64,000 nucleotides of DNA from Triticum aestivum. Taxonomy: Eukaryota; Streptophyta; Magnoliopsida; Poales; Poaceae. Location of the stretch: assembly GCF_018294505.1 (NCBI RefSeq), contig NC_057811.1, forward strand, positions 405,196,790-405,260,789. The letters are read 5' to 3'. Below, piece by piece: positions 45,114 to 56,163 of this stretch (the stretch's first letter is position 1; each line of letters opens with the position of its first letter). The notes under the pieces are model-generated. The model saw only the letters and a list, made by a program, of their open reading frames with translations. It was not told the DNA's origin and searched no databases. The position numbers and the translations under genes were made by a program.

Positions 45114-48100
45114 TTATGATGCCCGTTGAGCTGAAGTCCCCGGCTCATTCTTGTCTTCTCCTCCGGCTGATCCCAAGACCTCGAAGGTTGATGATTTCCA
45201 GTCGATGCCGCTGAGAGCTTCGAATTGGGCTTCTTCGTCAATTAACCCGGCCGGGTCAATCTCCGGGGCGAAGGTGTGCTGACGAGCCGGAGGGATCAGA
45301 TTGAGGGCTTCATAGCGAGGGGTTGGAATCCTCTGATTCTCCGCATCATAACCCGGCTGGTACTTGGTCAGATCCATGTCGTTCCCGATAAGGGTGGCCA
45401 CCGGACGTACCGCCTTTACGCAGGCTGCGAAGTCCTTCTGATCGAAGGTTGAGCCGTCTTCTTTCAGGCTTGGATAACCCAGGGCGATGTCTGCCGGGTC
45501 TAGCTCCGGCAGGAATGCCTTGGCCCGGCTCAGTGCGGCGATTGCTCCGGCTCTCGCGGAGGCCCGTCGCAGCTCTTGGATCCGCTGAGGCAGAACGGCG
45601 AGCCGGCGCAGGACTTCAGCCAGATGAGTTGGCACCTCGTTGGATAGGGCCACCACAGCTAAGGCACGCTGTGACCCGGTGTAGAGCTGTTTCACCAGGG
45701 TGTACACGGCCTTTAACTTGGTGACCACGCTCTGGTTGAGGTTGGCACTCCTGGGACCTGTTTAACAGAATCAGATAAGCCGGTGACAAGGATGAATCAT
45801 GACATATACAAACTTGATGAAAGCCGGTGAGGCGGCTTACCGAAGATAGCGGACACCATTTGGGAAACCTGGTGCTTTAGGCCGGAGAGCTCGGCGGTCT
45901 TCTCAGCGAGAGCCTTCTCCGCCTGTTCCGCCCGGGTCACCAGTGCGGCCTTCTCTTCGACCCAGGCCTTTCTCTCAGCATCAAACTCGGTCTTCAACTT
46001 TTCTTGCGTGGCAATGCTGGATACAAACTTGGCGTTTGCCTTCCGGGTCTCCATTTCCTGCATCTTCAGCCGGCTTTTGAGATCCGCAAGGTCTGCCTCT
46101 AGCTTCCTGCCCACAGCCTGTATAAATTTCCGGGTTATTGATAGTTACTATATAAGTCCCAAGCACTTTCCAAGCAAAGACACTTGGCACTTGGGGGCTA
46201 ATGCATATTGAACGTATCTATCTACATATTGCCGGCTCAATTGAGTAAGCCGGAACCTAAGTCTACAACATATTCAAATCATAAGTCGTCGACTTGGGGG
46301 CTAGCATGGCAAAGGTAACTATGCAGTAAGTAAGAAGGTGGCAGAAGGATACCTCAGATTTTTGCTGGATCTGGTTTACCATGGCGACCTCAGCGTCCCG
46401 GCTCTTGTGTACTTGGCTGATGTAGCCAGAGACAAGCTCTCCAATGCTCAAGTCGGTGTAGCCGGAGAGGTCCAGGTTCACCCGGTGAGGCTGCAGCAAC
46501 TCCCCCTTCGCGGAGCACTTGGCCAACATGGTCGGTCTCCCCGGCTCAACAAACTCCGTCCGGGGGATTACCACGTTCGGGTCGTCTGCTGGCGGAGCCG
46601 AGCCGGAGGCCTCCGGGTTAACCGAAGCTTCGGTCGTTGCCTTGGTAGTCGGGGCAGTGGCCTTAGGTGCCGTGTCCATTGGAGTGGTGGCTTTGGGTGC
46701 GGAGGCAGCTGGCGGCTCTTGAGCCGTCACCTCCGGTTCAGGTAAGTCCGGCACTCCGGCTGACCTGGTCTTCTTCGCTCTTTTGGTGAGCTTTGCCTGG
46801 GCACTGAAAAGACAGAAGTGTTAGGCACACAAAGAGTAAGTACAGACAAAGATAATGTAAGATGATGGTCATTACCCGGGCGCGGTCTTGAAAGTCGGAA
46901 GACTCGACTGCATAGAGTCGCCCGAAGAAGGGGAGGTCTCCTGATAATTGGAGTCAGAAGAATTGAGTGGCTGACGGATAACACCCGCCAATGGATGAAA
47001 AGGGTACAAGTGAGAAAAAACCTCAGTTCGACGCTTCCTTGTTGCGTCGGGTAACCCGGCGGAGAGATCGGTGTCCTTGTTGGTCTGGGTGTGACGCCGG
47101 CTTTCATGAACCTGTCGCTTCAAAATAAATTGAGGGTCTTGGTAAGCTAAAGGATGGGAAAAGCTTACTTTCCGGGTTACCCTTCGGACTTTTAGCTATG
47201 GCAAGGGCTTCGAGTCGGAGGAAAGTGACATTACCTCTTCAACCACCGGGTTACTGGCGCCGGTGTCATCCTGTCAATGAGCAAGTGTTGATAAGGCGGA
47301 CAGCAACAAACAACAAATACAGCAAGAATTTAAAGGCTTGGGGGTTACCTCTGACTCGGAGCTGTCGCTTAATTGCATCAGCTCCGAAGCAGTAGGTCTG
47401 CTTCCCTTTTTGCGAGGGGCGGCTTTCTTGGTGGCTTTCTTCGCCTTCCTGGCCTTCTTGGCCGCCTCATGGTCATATTTGACCCGCCAGAACTTATCAT
47501 CAGCCTGAAAAATACAAGGATGAATTCTCAAAACGGTTCAGATGCAGGTTATATGCAGAAGGAGATAAAACATTAAAGTCAGCGGCTTACCGCTGGGGCT
47601 GGGTTGGTCTTGCAGAAGGGGGCTAACCCGGTCCTTCCACAGTCTGCCAGACTCTCGTTTAACAGAGCCTTGGTCTCTTCCTCAGCAACGTCTTCTGGAA
47701 GATCATTGCGACTGTGCCTCTGAGGGTCATCCTTTCGCCCGGTGTACTCACACATTAAGCCGGGGCGGCGGCTCACCCGCCATGAGATCCAGACCCGGAC
47801 CAGGTCGATTCCGTTCAGACCGTTGCCCAGCAGGGCCTTGATTTTGTTGATAGTAGGAAGCAGAGGCTAGCGCTCTGCTGGAGTCAGCTTGTCCGACAGC
47901 GGGTGAGTCGGCTCTAGACGTGTTGGGCGAAAGCCGGGCAGCGGGTTTTCGTCAGCCGGGGATGTGTCTTGGCAGTAGAACCAAGTCATATTCCAGTCCT
48001 TGGGGTGGCTCGGCGGCTCTGCATAAGGGAACAGACAGTCCCTACGCCTTTGGATGGAAATGCCACCTAACTCCAGACTTGGCCCGTTGGCGCACTCATT

Positions 48101-48475
48101 CTGGCGGTTTAAGTAAAACAGCTCTCTGAAGAGCAGCAGACTAGGCTCTTCTCCAAGGTACACTTCGCAAAAGACTTGGAAATTGCAGATGTTGGATACG
48201 GAGTTGGGTCCTATATCTTGAGGCCGCAAGTCGAAGAAGTTGAGTACGTCCCTAAAAAACTTTGAGCCGGGCGGTGCGAAGCCCCGGCTCATATGATCTG
48301 CGAAAATCACTACCTCCCCGTCTTTGGGCTGAGGCCTCTCTTCTGACAGGTCAGGGGCACGGTAGGACATAACTTCCTTTTTGGGCAGATATCCGGACTT
48401 AACAAAATTGGCTAGGGTCTCGTTGGTGACGTTGGACCTCATCCAGTTGCAAGTGATGGGAGCCTTAGGAGGCAT
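45114..48475 (-). pseudogene. Antisense gene of B2, with nonsense codon in exon 1
   Basis: Same exon plan as the B1 copy; exon 1 is 48475-47591 (donor GTAAGC), exon 2 about 47504-47349, last exon ending 45114. It contains the PF04195-like domain (GYLPKKEV, FADHMSRGFAPPGSKFFRDV, CEVYLGEEPS), a Lys-rich segment and C-terminal helices. TAG at 47867-47869 replaces CAA (Gln) of B1. A second TAG at 47196-47198 lies in exon 3 unless that exon ends at the earlier GAG|GTAATG donor. At both known nonsense sites the other copy has an open codon, so the parent gene was open when each copied itself. Confidence 0.8.
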
Positions 48476-49267
48476 GGTGACAGTTGGCAGTCTACGATAA
48501 AAGGGAAAAATGTCCGGGTTAATTATAAGCCGGAGATCTACAGTTCAAACTAAGATGGCGGCTTGTGAAGGGGACTAATGATATATACTCAGGTATAGTG
48601 GGTTATTTAAGCCGCAGGGGCATTTAGAATAAGTTGATTACTTACGGCTTTACCACGGTTAAGCCGGAGGATTCTACAAAGCATGGTTCTCTTTAAACCG
48701 GAAAGTTCTACGGCGCGTGTTTTCTTTAAGACGGAAATGTAAGCCGCCAAGATTCAATGGTTGCAGTTTTTACTAAGTGTGGTAAAACAAGTTTCACATA
48801 TTGCAGTAACTTTTTTGGATCAAAATGGTCGGGTGAAATAAAAATTTTCTAGACCTAGAAACAGACGAGCGGATGTTCTTGAGCTCGAACGAAGCATCTA
48901 TACAGTGGAAAGAGATCTACTGGCACTTGAAATGAGGCCTAAACAACTACCGCACTGGTTCTATACGAGGCTAAAGATCAAACAAGTGCAGTGACTATGA
49001 GAACTACCGAGGCTTGTGGCAATGGCGATGAGCGCGAAGAACACAGACGAACCCTACGGTAGATCTATCTGACAGAGCAAGCAAGACATACCGGAGTTGG
49101 AGAGCTGCGGAGGTTGTTGCGTTTCTCTGGTCCGTTCAGGGTGATGCAGCGGCCTGAGCTTGGTGACGACGAGAAGACCCGCGGCGGCGACGACGGAGGA
49201 GCTCGGGCAGAAGAGCGATGGCGAGAGGAGGAAGAAGAGAGCGTGAGAAGAGCCCGTCGGGCCGGCC

Positions 49268-49275
49268 TATTTATA
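49268..49275 (-). promoter_or_regulatory. TATA box of the antisense gene in B2
   Basis: TATAAATA on the minus strand, equivalent to 28122-28130 in B1. A leader intron donor GTATGT follows at 49090-49085. Confidence 0.6.
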
Positions 49276-49545
49276 AGGCAAGGTCATAAGTGGGCGCGAG
49301 ATTCAAGGAGAACACGGCGTGGTTATCTCCCCCCCACGACGCCTCGATTTTCGGAATGACAGTAAAAGCAAAGATTCGTTGCGGATCTACCGGAGTAAAA
49401 AACGGACTTAATGGAGGATGACGTCATGGCGGATTATCCGGAGTCCAGAGGATGACGTCACTCCGGGTTATGGCCTTCACATGAATGGTAAGCCGGAGAT
49501 TTTTTCTGTCGGCAGAGTTGAAGATTGACATGAGCCGGCTCAAAT

Positions 49546-49560
49546 CAATCTGGGGCCTAA
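49546..49560 (+). other. PPT of B2
   Basis: CAATCTGGGGCCTAA abuts the 3' LTR. Confidence 0.8.
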
Positions 49561-50078
49561 TGTTGAGGATATAGACCTTAGAGTCACCCGCCAGGAGGGG
49601 CCGGGTTACTCGTACGGTCGTTGCCAGAAGCCCGGAGCCAAGTTTCAAGACGATGGGCCAGAGATGGGCTGAGACCCGGATATGGCTTAAGGCCCGTAGT
49701 TACAATCATTATTATAGTAGAACTTGTAGTGTAAGGCAAGTATAGTTTAGAGTCCGAGCCGGACACTCTTATGAGCCGGCCGGGACTCTAAGGGCTGCTG
49801 GGCGTCAGCCTCCCTATATAAAGGGACGACCCGGAAGCGGTTTAAGGGCGACAATAATCTCATCGAGAGCCGGGCATAGCTGTTTAGCTCCCTGGCGACC
49901 GTAACCCTATTCAATATCACCCCAAACTGGACGTAGGCTTTTACCTTCACCGTAAGGGGCCGAACCAGTATAAACCCTCGCGTTCCTTGTCCCGCATAAC
50001 CCCTTCAAGCTTCCTAGCTGCGATGGCTCCACGACTAAGTCCTAGCTCGAGGACATCTGCCGTGACAATTCCACGACA
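49561..50078 (+). repeat. Element B2 3' LTR
   Basis: 518 bp, TATATAAA at 49815-49822. It ends CCACGACA directly against the B1 LTR. Confidence 0.93.
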
Positions 50079-50079
50079 C

Positions 50080-50595
50080 CATGGAATTGTCACGGCAGTT
50101 GTCCTCAAGCTAGGACTTAGTCGTGGAGCCATCGCCGCTAGGAAGCTTGAAGGGGTTAAACAGGACAAGGAACACGAGGGTTTATACTGGTTCGGCCCCT
50201 TACGGTGAAGGTAAAAGCCTACGTCTAGTTGAGATGGTATTGATTGGGGTTTCGATGACCAGGGAGCTTAACTGCTATGCCTGGCTCTCGACGAGATCTT
50301 TTCCGTCCCTAAACCGCTGCCGGGTCGTCCCTTTATATAGGGAGGCGGACGCCCAGCAGCTCTCAGAGTCCCGGCCGGCTCATAAGAGTGTCCGGCTCGG
50401 ACTCTCAACTATTCTTTCCTTACACTACAAGTTCTACCATAATGATGATTGTAACTACGGGCTTTAAGCCATATCCGGGTCTTAAGCCCATCTTTGGCCC
50501 ACCGTCTTCTTGCTTGGCGCTGGGCTTCTAGCGATGACCATTATGAGTAACCCGGCCCCTCCTGGCGGGTGACTCTAAGGTCTATATCCTCAACA
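50080..50595 (-). repeat. Element B1 5' LTR, first three bases of its inner end missing
   Basis: Begins CATGGAATTGTCACGGC where the intact copy begins TGTCGTGGAATTG. TATA (minus) at 50332-50339. Ends ATCCTCAACA, then TSD CCTTC. Confidence 0.9.
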
Positions 50596-50600
50596 CCTTC

Positions 50601-51603
50601 TCTTCCTCCTCCCGCTGCACCGCTGATTCCAGGTCCTTCTACCTCCCCTGATATCTTGGAGCGCGCCCTTTTGGAGATGGCCCAGCTGCGAGAAGATCTC
50701 CAGGGCGCCTACTCCCACCTGGTAGCCGGGCGCCTGGAGCTGGTCTCTGGCTGGCTTCATTCTCACGTGTCTGTTCGAGCGACGCTGAGCCAGGCCGTGT
50801 CGACCTCCGAGAAGGAGAAGCAGGTCACCGCCCAAGCCGCAGCTGCTCGTGAAGTGGCGCTGAAGGATGCCGAAGCCGCCCAGGATCACTGCCGGGGGCT
50901 GGAGGCCAAGCTGAAGGCCCTGCGTGACAAGCGTGCGGAAGAGGCTCGTGGCCGCGAGGCGGAGGAGGAGAAGATGAAGGCCCGGGAAGACGCCATCAAG
51001 GATCGCGATGCCAAGCTGGGAGAGTTGGCGAAGGCGCAGGCCGCGGAACGCAGCCGGCTGGAGGAGCTGGAGCAGAAGGTGGAGGCGGAGAAGGCCGATC
51101 TTGACGCCAAGGCGAAGGTTCTGGCTAAGGACCGTGCGGCCTTTGCGCTCCTCGAGGAGAGGTCTCGCGCGGTGCTGAAGACACTCTATGAGAAGGGCTT
51201 CGAGAAGCCGCTGACCACCGACAAGGACGGCCCCGCCCAGCTGCTTCCCTACTTGGTCGAGGCGCTTGAGGAAGTCGTGAGCGGCATCGGCCCCATGGCA
51301 GAGGAAGAGGCTCGCGTCCTTTCTTCAGCTGCGTTGACGCGCGTCTTCAGCCACGTCCATCTTCACGATCCTACCGCCCGCCTTGACGAGCTGCTGGAGC
51401 CTGTGGACGACAAGCACTATGCAGCCGCTGCCGCAACCATGCGGGGTCAGGTGGAAGCCCTGCTGAAGAAGTTCCGCGCCTTCGCTCCCGCGCCCTTGAC
51501 CGGCAGTGCTACCGGTCCCGCAGCTCCGGCTGGTGGTATAGGTGAAGGCGATGCCACCACGGAAGGAGCACCTCTTGCGGGCGACGGCGTTGTCCAGGGA
51601 TGA
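50601..51603 (+). pseudogene. Antisense gene of D, 3' part: long coiled-coil C-terminus
   Basis: Continues the frame cut at 27320: deleting 27321-50600 (23,280 nt, divisible by three) rejoins the reading frame without a shift or stop. About 330 codons: a short Pro-rich linker, then a long Ala/Glu/Lys/Arg/Leu heptad-rich coiled coil (about 50690-51190), a helical domain with YEKGFEKPL and LPYLVEALEEVV, and a Gly/Ala/Pro-rich tail ending TGA 51601-51603. The same C-terminal style is seen in the antisense genes of A and B. Probably self-associating; biological role unknown. Inactivated by B1 and by the upstream stop. Confidence 0.75.
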
Positions 51604-51749
51604 CTTGCTTGCGGCTCCTTTCCTGTTTAACTCCTGCAACGTGCACCATGCCTCGTGGAGGCGTTTAAACTTGCGTTTGGTATTGTGAGAACAATATGTC
51701 CTCTAATATTTGCTTTGAGATTTTGCGATTTCCTTCCTATTTGCTTTAT

Positions 51750-52078
51750 GTTCTACGTCGGCAGAGCCCGGCCCCGCGGATACCCCAGCCGCCGTTGGGT
51801 CGTCCGGAGACCAGGACGAGACCAAGGGGTGAGGGGCTTCGTGACCAGTTAGGCTCCTGAGTCGCGATGCTCAGGAGTCCCCCTTGACGCGCAAACAGCT
51901 TATAGGAAGGAGACGCAGGAGTAGGTTTAGTGTTGTACGTCGGTAGGGCCCGGCCCCGCGCATACCTCAACTGCCGTTGGGCCGACCGGAGACCAGGACG
52001 GAACCAAGGAGTGAGGGGCTACGTGGCCAGTTAGGCTCCTGAGTCGCGATGCTCAGGAGTCCCCCTTGACGTGCAAAC
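51750..52078. repeat. Direct duplication of about 145 bp, period 182 (element D)
   Basis: ACGTCGGCAGAGCCCGGCCCC at about 51754 recurs as ACGTCGGTAGGGCCCGGCCCC at about 51936. Each copy ends with the hairpin CTCCTGAG-tcgcgatg-CTCAGGAG and then CCCCCTTGACG. Confidence 0.8.
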
Positions 52079-52869
52079 GACCTTCATACCTCTGTCCTCA
52101 CCGAGGCTCGACTCAGGAGGGGCGCGCGACGACCAGGTCTGGGGGACCTGGCTGGGTGGCGTACGCTTGGGTGTGACCCGAGTGCAGGCGCTATACCCAG
52201 CCCCCTCGCGTGACTCTCCTGAGGGGAGGTGTTGCGATGAGGCCAGACATCGAGCTCAAGGGCTCCCTGAGGTTGATACGGTCGTGGGGCCACCCTCAGT
52301 TGTTTATCACCAGCGCGGAGCATGGCGCTTCCGCACTAGCACGGGCATAGCCGCTCCTCGACAGTGTCGACGGCCAGCACGGAGCATGGTGCTTCCACTT
52401 GTGCGTGGGAGGGGGCTCCCTACTGCGGAGAGCCCCCGGGGCGTGTACAGCCCTACCCTGACACGTGGCTTGCACGACAGGGCTAGACGAGGTGTGTCTG
52501 GGCACTCGTGAGCCAGCGCGGGACTCACGAGGCCCTACCTCAAGGCGGGTTGCACCTGGTCTTGATTCTTGATGGCTGTGGCGGACCTGCGAGGTGGTTA
52601 GACAACCTACGCCGAATGAATCTCCTGAGGTTATCACATGAGAAGGCTAAGCACCAACGACCCCAGGAGGTGACGTGAACGGGGCCGGCCCGCCAGACAG
52701 AGCTCGACCGTTGGATTATCGACGCTGCAGGGACGGGCCCGAGCACAGACGCCGTGCCAAGCCCTCTCACACGAAGGGTCCTGAAGAAAGACAATCGGCG
52801 CGCGGCTCCCGTAGTTGGTGACAATCAAGCAGGTGATAACCATAGATATATTACGCATGGAAAGCGAAC
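52079..52869. other. Non-coding interior of D
   Basis: GC-rich, no gene supported. The short pair CGGAGCATGG(C/T)GCTTCC repeats at about 52315 and 52380. Confidence 0.45.
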
Positions 52870-53060
52870 TAGCTTAGGTAAATGCAGGAACGATACATGC
52901 CACTGGGTCGGACCCGAGCGGCTTGGGGATGATGTAGCCCGAGGGGCGCCCCCAGCAAAGTAATCTAAGGACATAGGAAAGGGATACATGCCACAGGGAC
53001 GGACCCACGCGGCCTGGGTATGATGCAGCCCGAGGGGCGCTCCCAGCTAAATGAACTTGG
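52870..53060. repeat. Two copies of a roughly 75-bp direct repeat (element D)
   Basis: CGATACATGCCACTGGGTCGG (about 52891) and GGATACATGCCACAGGGACGG (about 52983), each followed by CCCGAGGGGCGC and CCCAGC. Confidence 0.75.
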
Positions 53061-53076
53061 AAAATGTCACTTGGTT

Positions 53077-53520
53077 CTATTGTTGAAGGCATGTTGGGGC
53101 AGCTGAAGATGCGTGGTGCAGGGGGCTGCTCCTCACGAGCCACCAGGATCCTGAGCCTCGGGAGATTCTGGGGGTCCAGGCAGTTCCTTGAGGACCGTCT
53201 CCATCTCTGCCAGGACTGCGTGGTGCCTGGCCTCCTGAGCCGCCAGGATGCTCTACAGGCTGTGCTGGAAGGCGGACGCCATGCTCGGCAGGCCAAAAGG
53301 CATGCGAACGTAGCTGTGGGGTGGTCCCTCGCAGCGTCCCACGCGCGAAGGCCAGAAGAGCTCCTGAGACGCGGCTCTGTTGAGCCCTGGATGTCGATGC
53401 AGACGTGTAACCCACCATCCTCGCCTGGATGGGGAGCCGCGCCGGGTGATGAGCGGCAGTCGCCGTGCATGGCCCTTGCGTCTTGCAGTTCCCGAGTGGT
53501 CTTGGCAATGAACTCTTGAG
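53077..53520 (-). pseudogene. Reverse transcriptase relic of element D
   Basis: On the minus strand VCIDIQG (about 53380-53400), a degenerate form of the RT VDYRDLN region, is followed by YVRMPFGLPSMASAFQ (about 53290-53316), the RT MPFGL motif. A stop follows closely and much of RT between the motifs is lost. It shows that D's pol ran on the minus strand, opposite to its coiled-coil gene. Cut at the right by F. Confidence 0.7.
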
Positions 53521-53533
53521 CGTTGGGCGCTCT

Positions 53534-54120
53534 GCTACCTCTTGAGCACTGCGTTGGTTTTCCCTTGAAGAGGAAAGGGTGATGCAGCAAAGTACCGTAA
53601 GTATTTCCCTCAGTTTTTGAGAACCAAGGTATCAATCCAGTAGGAGGGCACGCACGAGTCCCTCGCACCTACACAAACAAATAAATCCTCGCAACCAACG
53701 CAATAAAGGGGTTGTCAATCCCTTCACGGTCACTTACGAGAGTGAGATCTGATAGATATGATAAGATAATATTTTTGGTATTTTTATGATAAAGATGCAA
53801 GTAAAATAAAAGCAAAATAAACGACGCCAGAAATAGCTTGTTGTCGGGAGATTAAATATGATGGAAAATAGACCCGGGGGCCACAGGTTTCACTAGTGGC
53901 TTCTCTCAAGAGCATAAGTATTACGGTGGGTGAACAAATTACTGTTGAGCAATTGACAGAATTGAGCATAGTTATGAGAATATCTAGGTATGATCATGTA
54001 TATAGGCATCACGTCCGTGACAACTAGACCGACTCCTGCCTGCATCTACTACTATTACTCCACACATCGACCGCTATCCAGCATGCATCTAGAGTATTAA
54101 GTTCAAAAGAACATAGTAAC
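53534..54120 (-). repeat. Element F 3' LTR, inner portion
   Basis: Up to the insertion site of G; 54116-54120 (GTAAC) is the TSD of G. Confidence 0.85.
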
Positions 54121-54964
54121 TGTTGTAGGGTGGAACCCTAAGTGGAGATCTTTCACGAATTGGAGGGGGAATCCCCAAGAACAAGATGAACACAAGAGAG
54201 AAAACACTCAAGAACAAGTCCAATCACACATCCACTAGACTCACAATCACACAAGATCCACAAAGGTACAAGAACAACAGAGGGAAAGATACAAGGTAAA
54301 GTTCATCCCAAATCCAAAGGAGATGAGGTCTTGATGATCCTATGATGGGGATCCTTCTCCAAGAGGAGGGCTTGATCTCCAAAAGGAGCTTCTCCAAGAG
54401 GAGGTCTTGTACTCCAATGGAGTCTTCTCTCTCAAGAGGAATCCCACAAGGGGAGGTACATGAGCTAAGCTCTATGATTTGTGTCTATCCTTAGTTGACC
54501 CTAGAAAGGAGGTGGAGGTGGTCTATTTATAGTCTAAGCCACGAAGGGGTAAGTGGGAAAGGGATACATGGCCAAAGGCCCGCGGCTGCGCACACAGGTG
54601 GGGCGGTAGTACCGGACATCGGGCGGTAGTACCGCTTGTAGGCGGTAGTACCGCTTGGTGTGGGCGGTAGTACCGCTCATCCCGGACTTGGCTGATCCGC
54701 TTCTTCCGTCTTCTCTTCCATGCTTCCCTCGCGGATGGTGTAGGTGTTCCTTGGCGCTTGCACTCCTCCTCGACATCCGTAGCGTTTCGACAATACCTAT
54801 GCATGCACACGAGAGGGGTGTCAAGTAGTATACCATCCTCGAAGGGGTCAAGTGAACACGTGTAAAGGAGATGATTCACCTTTATGTGTGTGAAGTAGAT
54901 GTCGCACGTGTCACTTGCCAAATGGACTCTTGACATGGTGATGTCCGTAGGATGCTCCGCATCA
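54121..54964 (-). repeat. Element G 3' LTR
   Basis: 844 bp; TATA (minus) at 54524-54531. Contains four GCGGTAGTACCGC-type units at 54602-54677. Confidence 0.93.
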
Positions 54965-56163
54965 TCCCCTCCCCCTTGGGAAAGATCCGACCTCGGATCG
55001 AAAACCAAATCACCATGGGAAAGAGATGGCTTCTCCGTGTAGAAGTGGACGTTCACCAAGTAGTCATCATCTTCAAGCTTGAAGCGGGCATTCTCCAATG
55101 TCGCACCGTCTAGTGATTCCTTCAAAATGAGCAAGGACAACAAACTCTTGGAAAAATAAATGTGGTTAGCGTTAGTGCAAAACCAAGCATTCAAGAGGTG
55201 ATGCACCAAACAAGTGTCGTCATCAAGCATAGCATAAGGTGTGACAAGGGATTGTGTCATGGCATGTAAGCACATAAATTGAGCATAATCAAGGTCATCA
55301 TGGAAACAAGCATGTAAATGTGAGGTAGTGATGCAAATATGTGTAACAAGAGAAGAAGCATCAACCTCAAGGTCATAGCAATCATGCATAAAGCGCTCAA
55401 CAAATGGTCGATGGTAGGCATCGGAATCATTCACAACACCGAGTAAAATGAAGTGTCTAAACACATGGGACAATTGCAAAACAATCCAAGAATAATGTGC
55501 ATAGGGTGTAGTGAAGATAGTATGGCACTCAACACAATAGAAAGAGCAATTGTTCATCATGTCTGAGGCAATCAAGTCAAGCATGTAGCAATCAATGGGA
55601 CATGGCATGTGTGAAGTGATGACATTGTTGCAACCAAACATGTGAGAGGAACAAGTAATCCAAGGATTGGATGCAACACACAAGGCATATATATCATGAT
55701 GCATGGAACAGTGAAAATGACAAGTCGAAGCAAGATCTCTAACAAGTGTGCAATCAAGTGGTCCAAGATGAACAATAAGTCTCATGGTGCAAGCAACACA
55801 AGTAGTATGATCCGCAATATCCATGCTCATGGTTTGAAGGTTCTCAAAAGAGAATGATATCACCTTGAAAGCATGTCCTTGTGCGTCCTTCACAATGCCG
55901 AAACACAAGCAAAAGTGGTGTAGAAGCGCGTCGTGGTAGAATGTATGAGGCTCACTCTCAAGAGCTCGAATGGTCAACTCACGTGACGTGGAAGTCGACA
56001 CAAAGTCCAAGTATCCTACACATGCACACAACAAAACAAAGAACATATGCGCATGGTAGATGAACACACCATCCATCATGATGTGTATGTGCACGTGTGA
56101 ATTAGCACAAGATAAGCATCGCTCAAAGAAATTTGATGCATGGTATAAGAACATGTCATCCAT
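54523..56163 (-). pseudogene. Third ORF segment of G, reading into the LTR
   Basis: A 546-codon frame rich in Cys, His, Asp and Met with no motif I recognise; no zinc-finger spacing is regular enough to name. It passes the PPT and continues about 440 bp into the 3' LTR, where the palindromic repeats are translated as Tyr-Tyr-Arg-Pro-like peptides. It overlaps the preceding frame by about 90 bp, which suggests one original ORF broken by a frameshift. Function unknown; it may be filler sequence that keeps an open frame in a packaged RNA. Confidence 0.5.
54965..54978 (-). other. PPT of element G
   Basis: AAGGGGGAGGGGA (minus) abuts the 3' LTR. Confidence 0.8.

Larger units (their letters stand above)
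37054..50078 (+). mobile_element. Element B2: same family as B1, inserted in opposite orientation
   Basis: LTRs 37054-37571 and 49561-50078 (518 bp each) differ at 4 sites (0.8%, about 0.3 My). It is complete in layout: PBS, gag, pol, TTCGAA array, antisense gene (minus) and PPT. Left flank TAAGC and right flank CCATG do not match, so no TSD survives. The right end abuts the truncated B1 5' LTR tail to tail. Confidence 0.92.
27321..50595 (-). mobile_element. Element B1: Tat-type gypsy element, interrupted and lacking gag
   Basis: LTRs at 27321-27839 and 50080-50595 in minus orientation, TSD CCTTC (27316-27320, 50596-50600). The two LTRs share diagnostic bases and differ at 9 of 516 sites (1.7%, about 0.67 My). 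The interior present is PPT, antisense gene (plus), TTCGAA array and pol (minus) as far as the protease; then B2 follows directly. PBS, gag and the N-terminal protease of B1 are missing, deleted together with the right TSD of B2 and the first bases of the right B1 LTR. Family name not recognised with confidence. Confidence 0.88.
14410..53533 (-). mobile_element. Element D: oldest visible host element, heavily interrupted
   Basis: Segments 14410-15290 (part of the 3' LTR), 15291-15491, 26593-27320 and 50596-53533 (interior) join across the insertions H and B1, each bounded by perfect TSDs. Orientation minus is shown by the PPT beside the LTR at 15291, a minus-strand TATA in the LTR and a minus-strand RT relic at the right. 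It carries a plus-strand coiled-coil gene as the Tat-type elements do. E truncates it at the left; F truncates it at 53534. Family name not recognised. Confidence 0.8.

Noticed and set aside
27321..50595. A single 23-kb LTR element bounded by outer LTRs
   Set aside because: Diagnostic differences pair the outer two LTRs with each other and the inner two with each other, and pol runs in both directions, so there are two elements.
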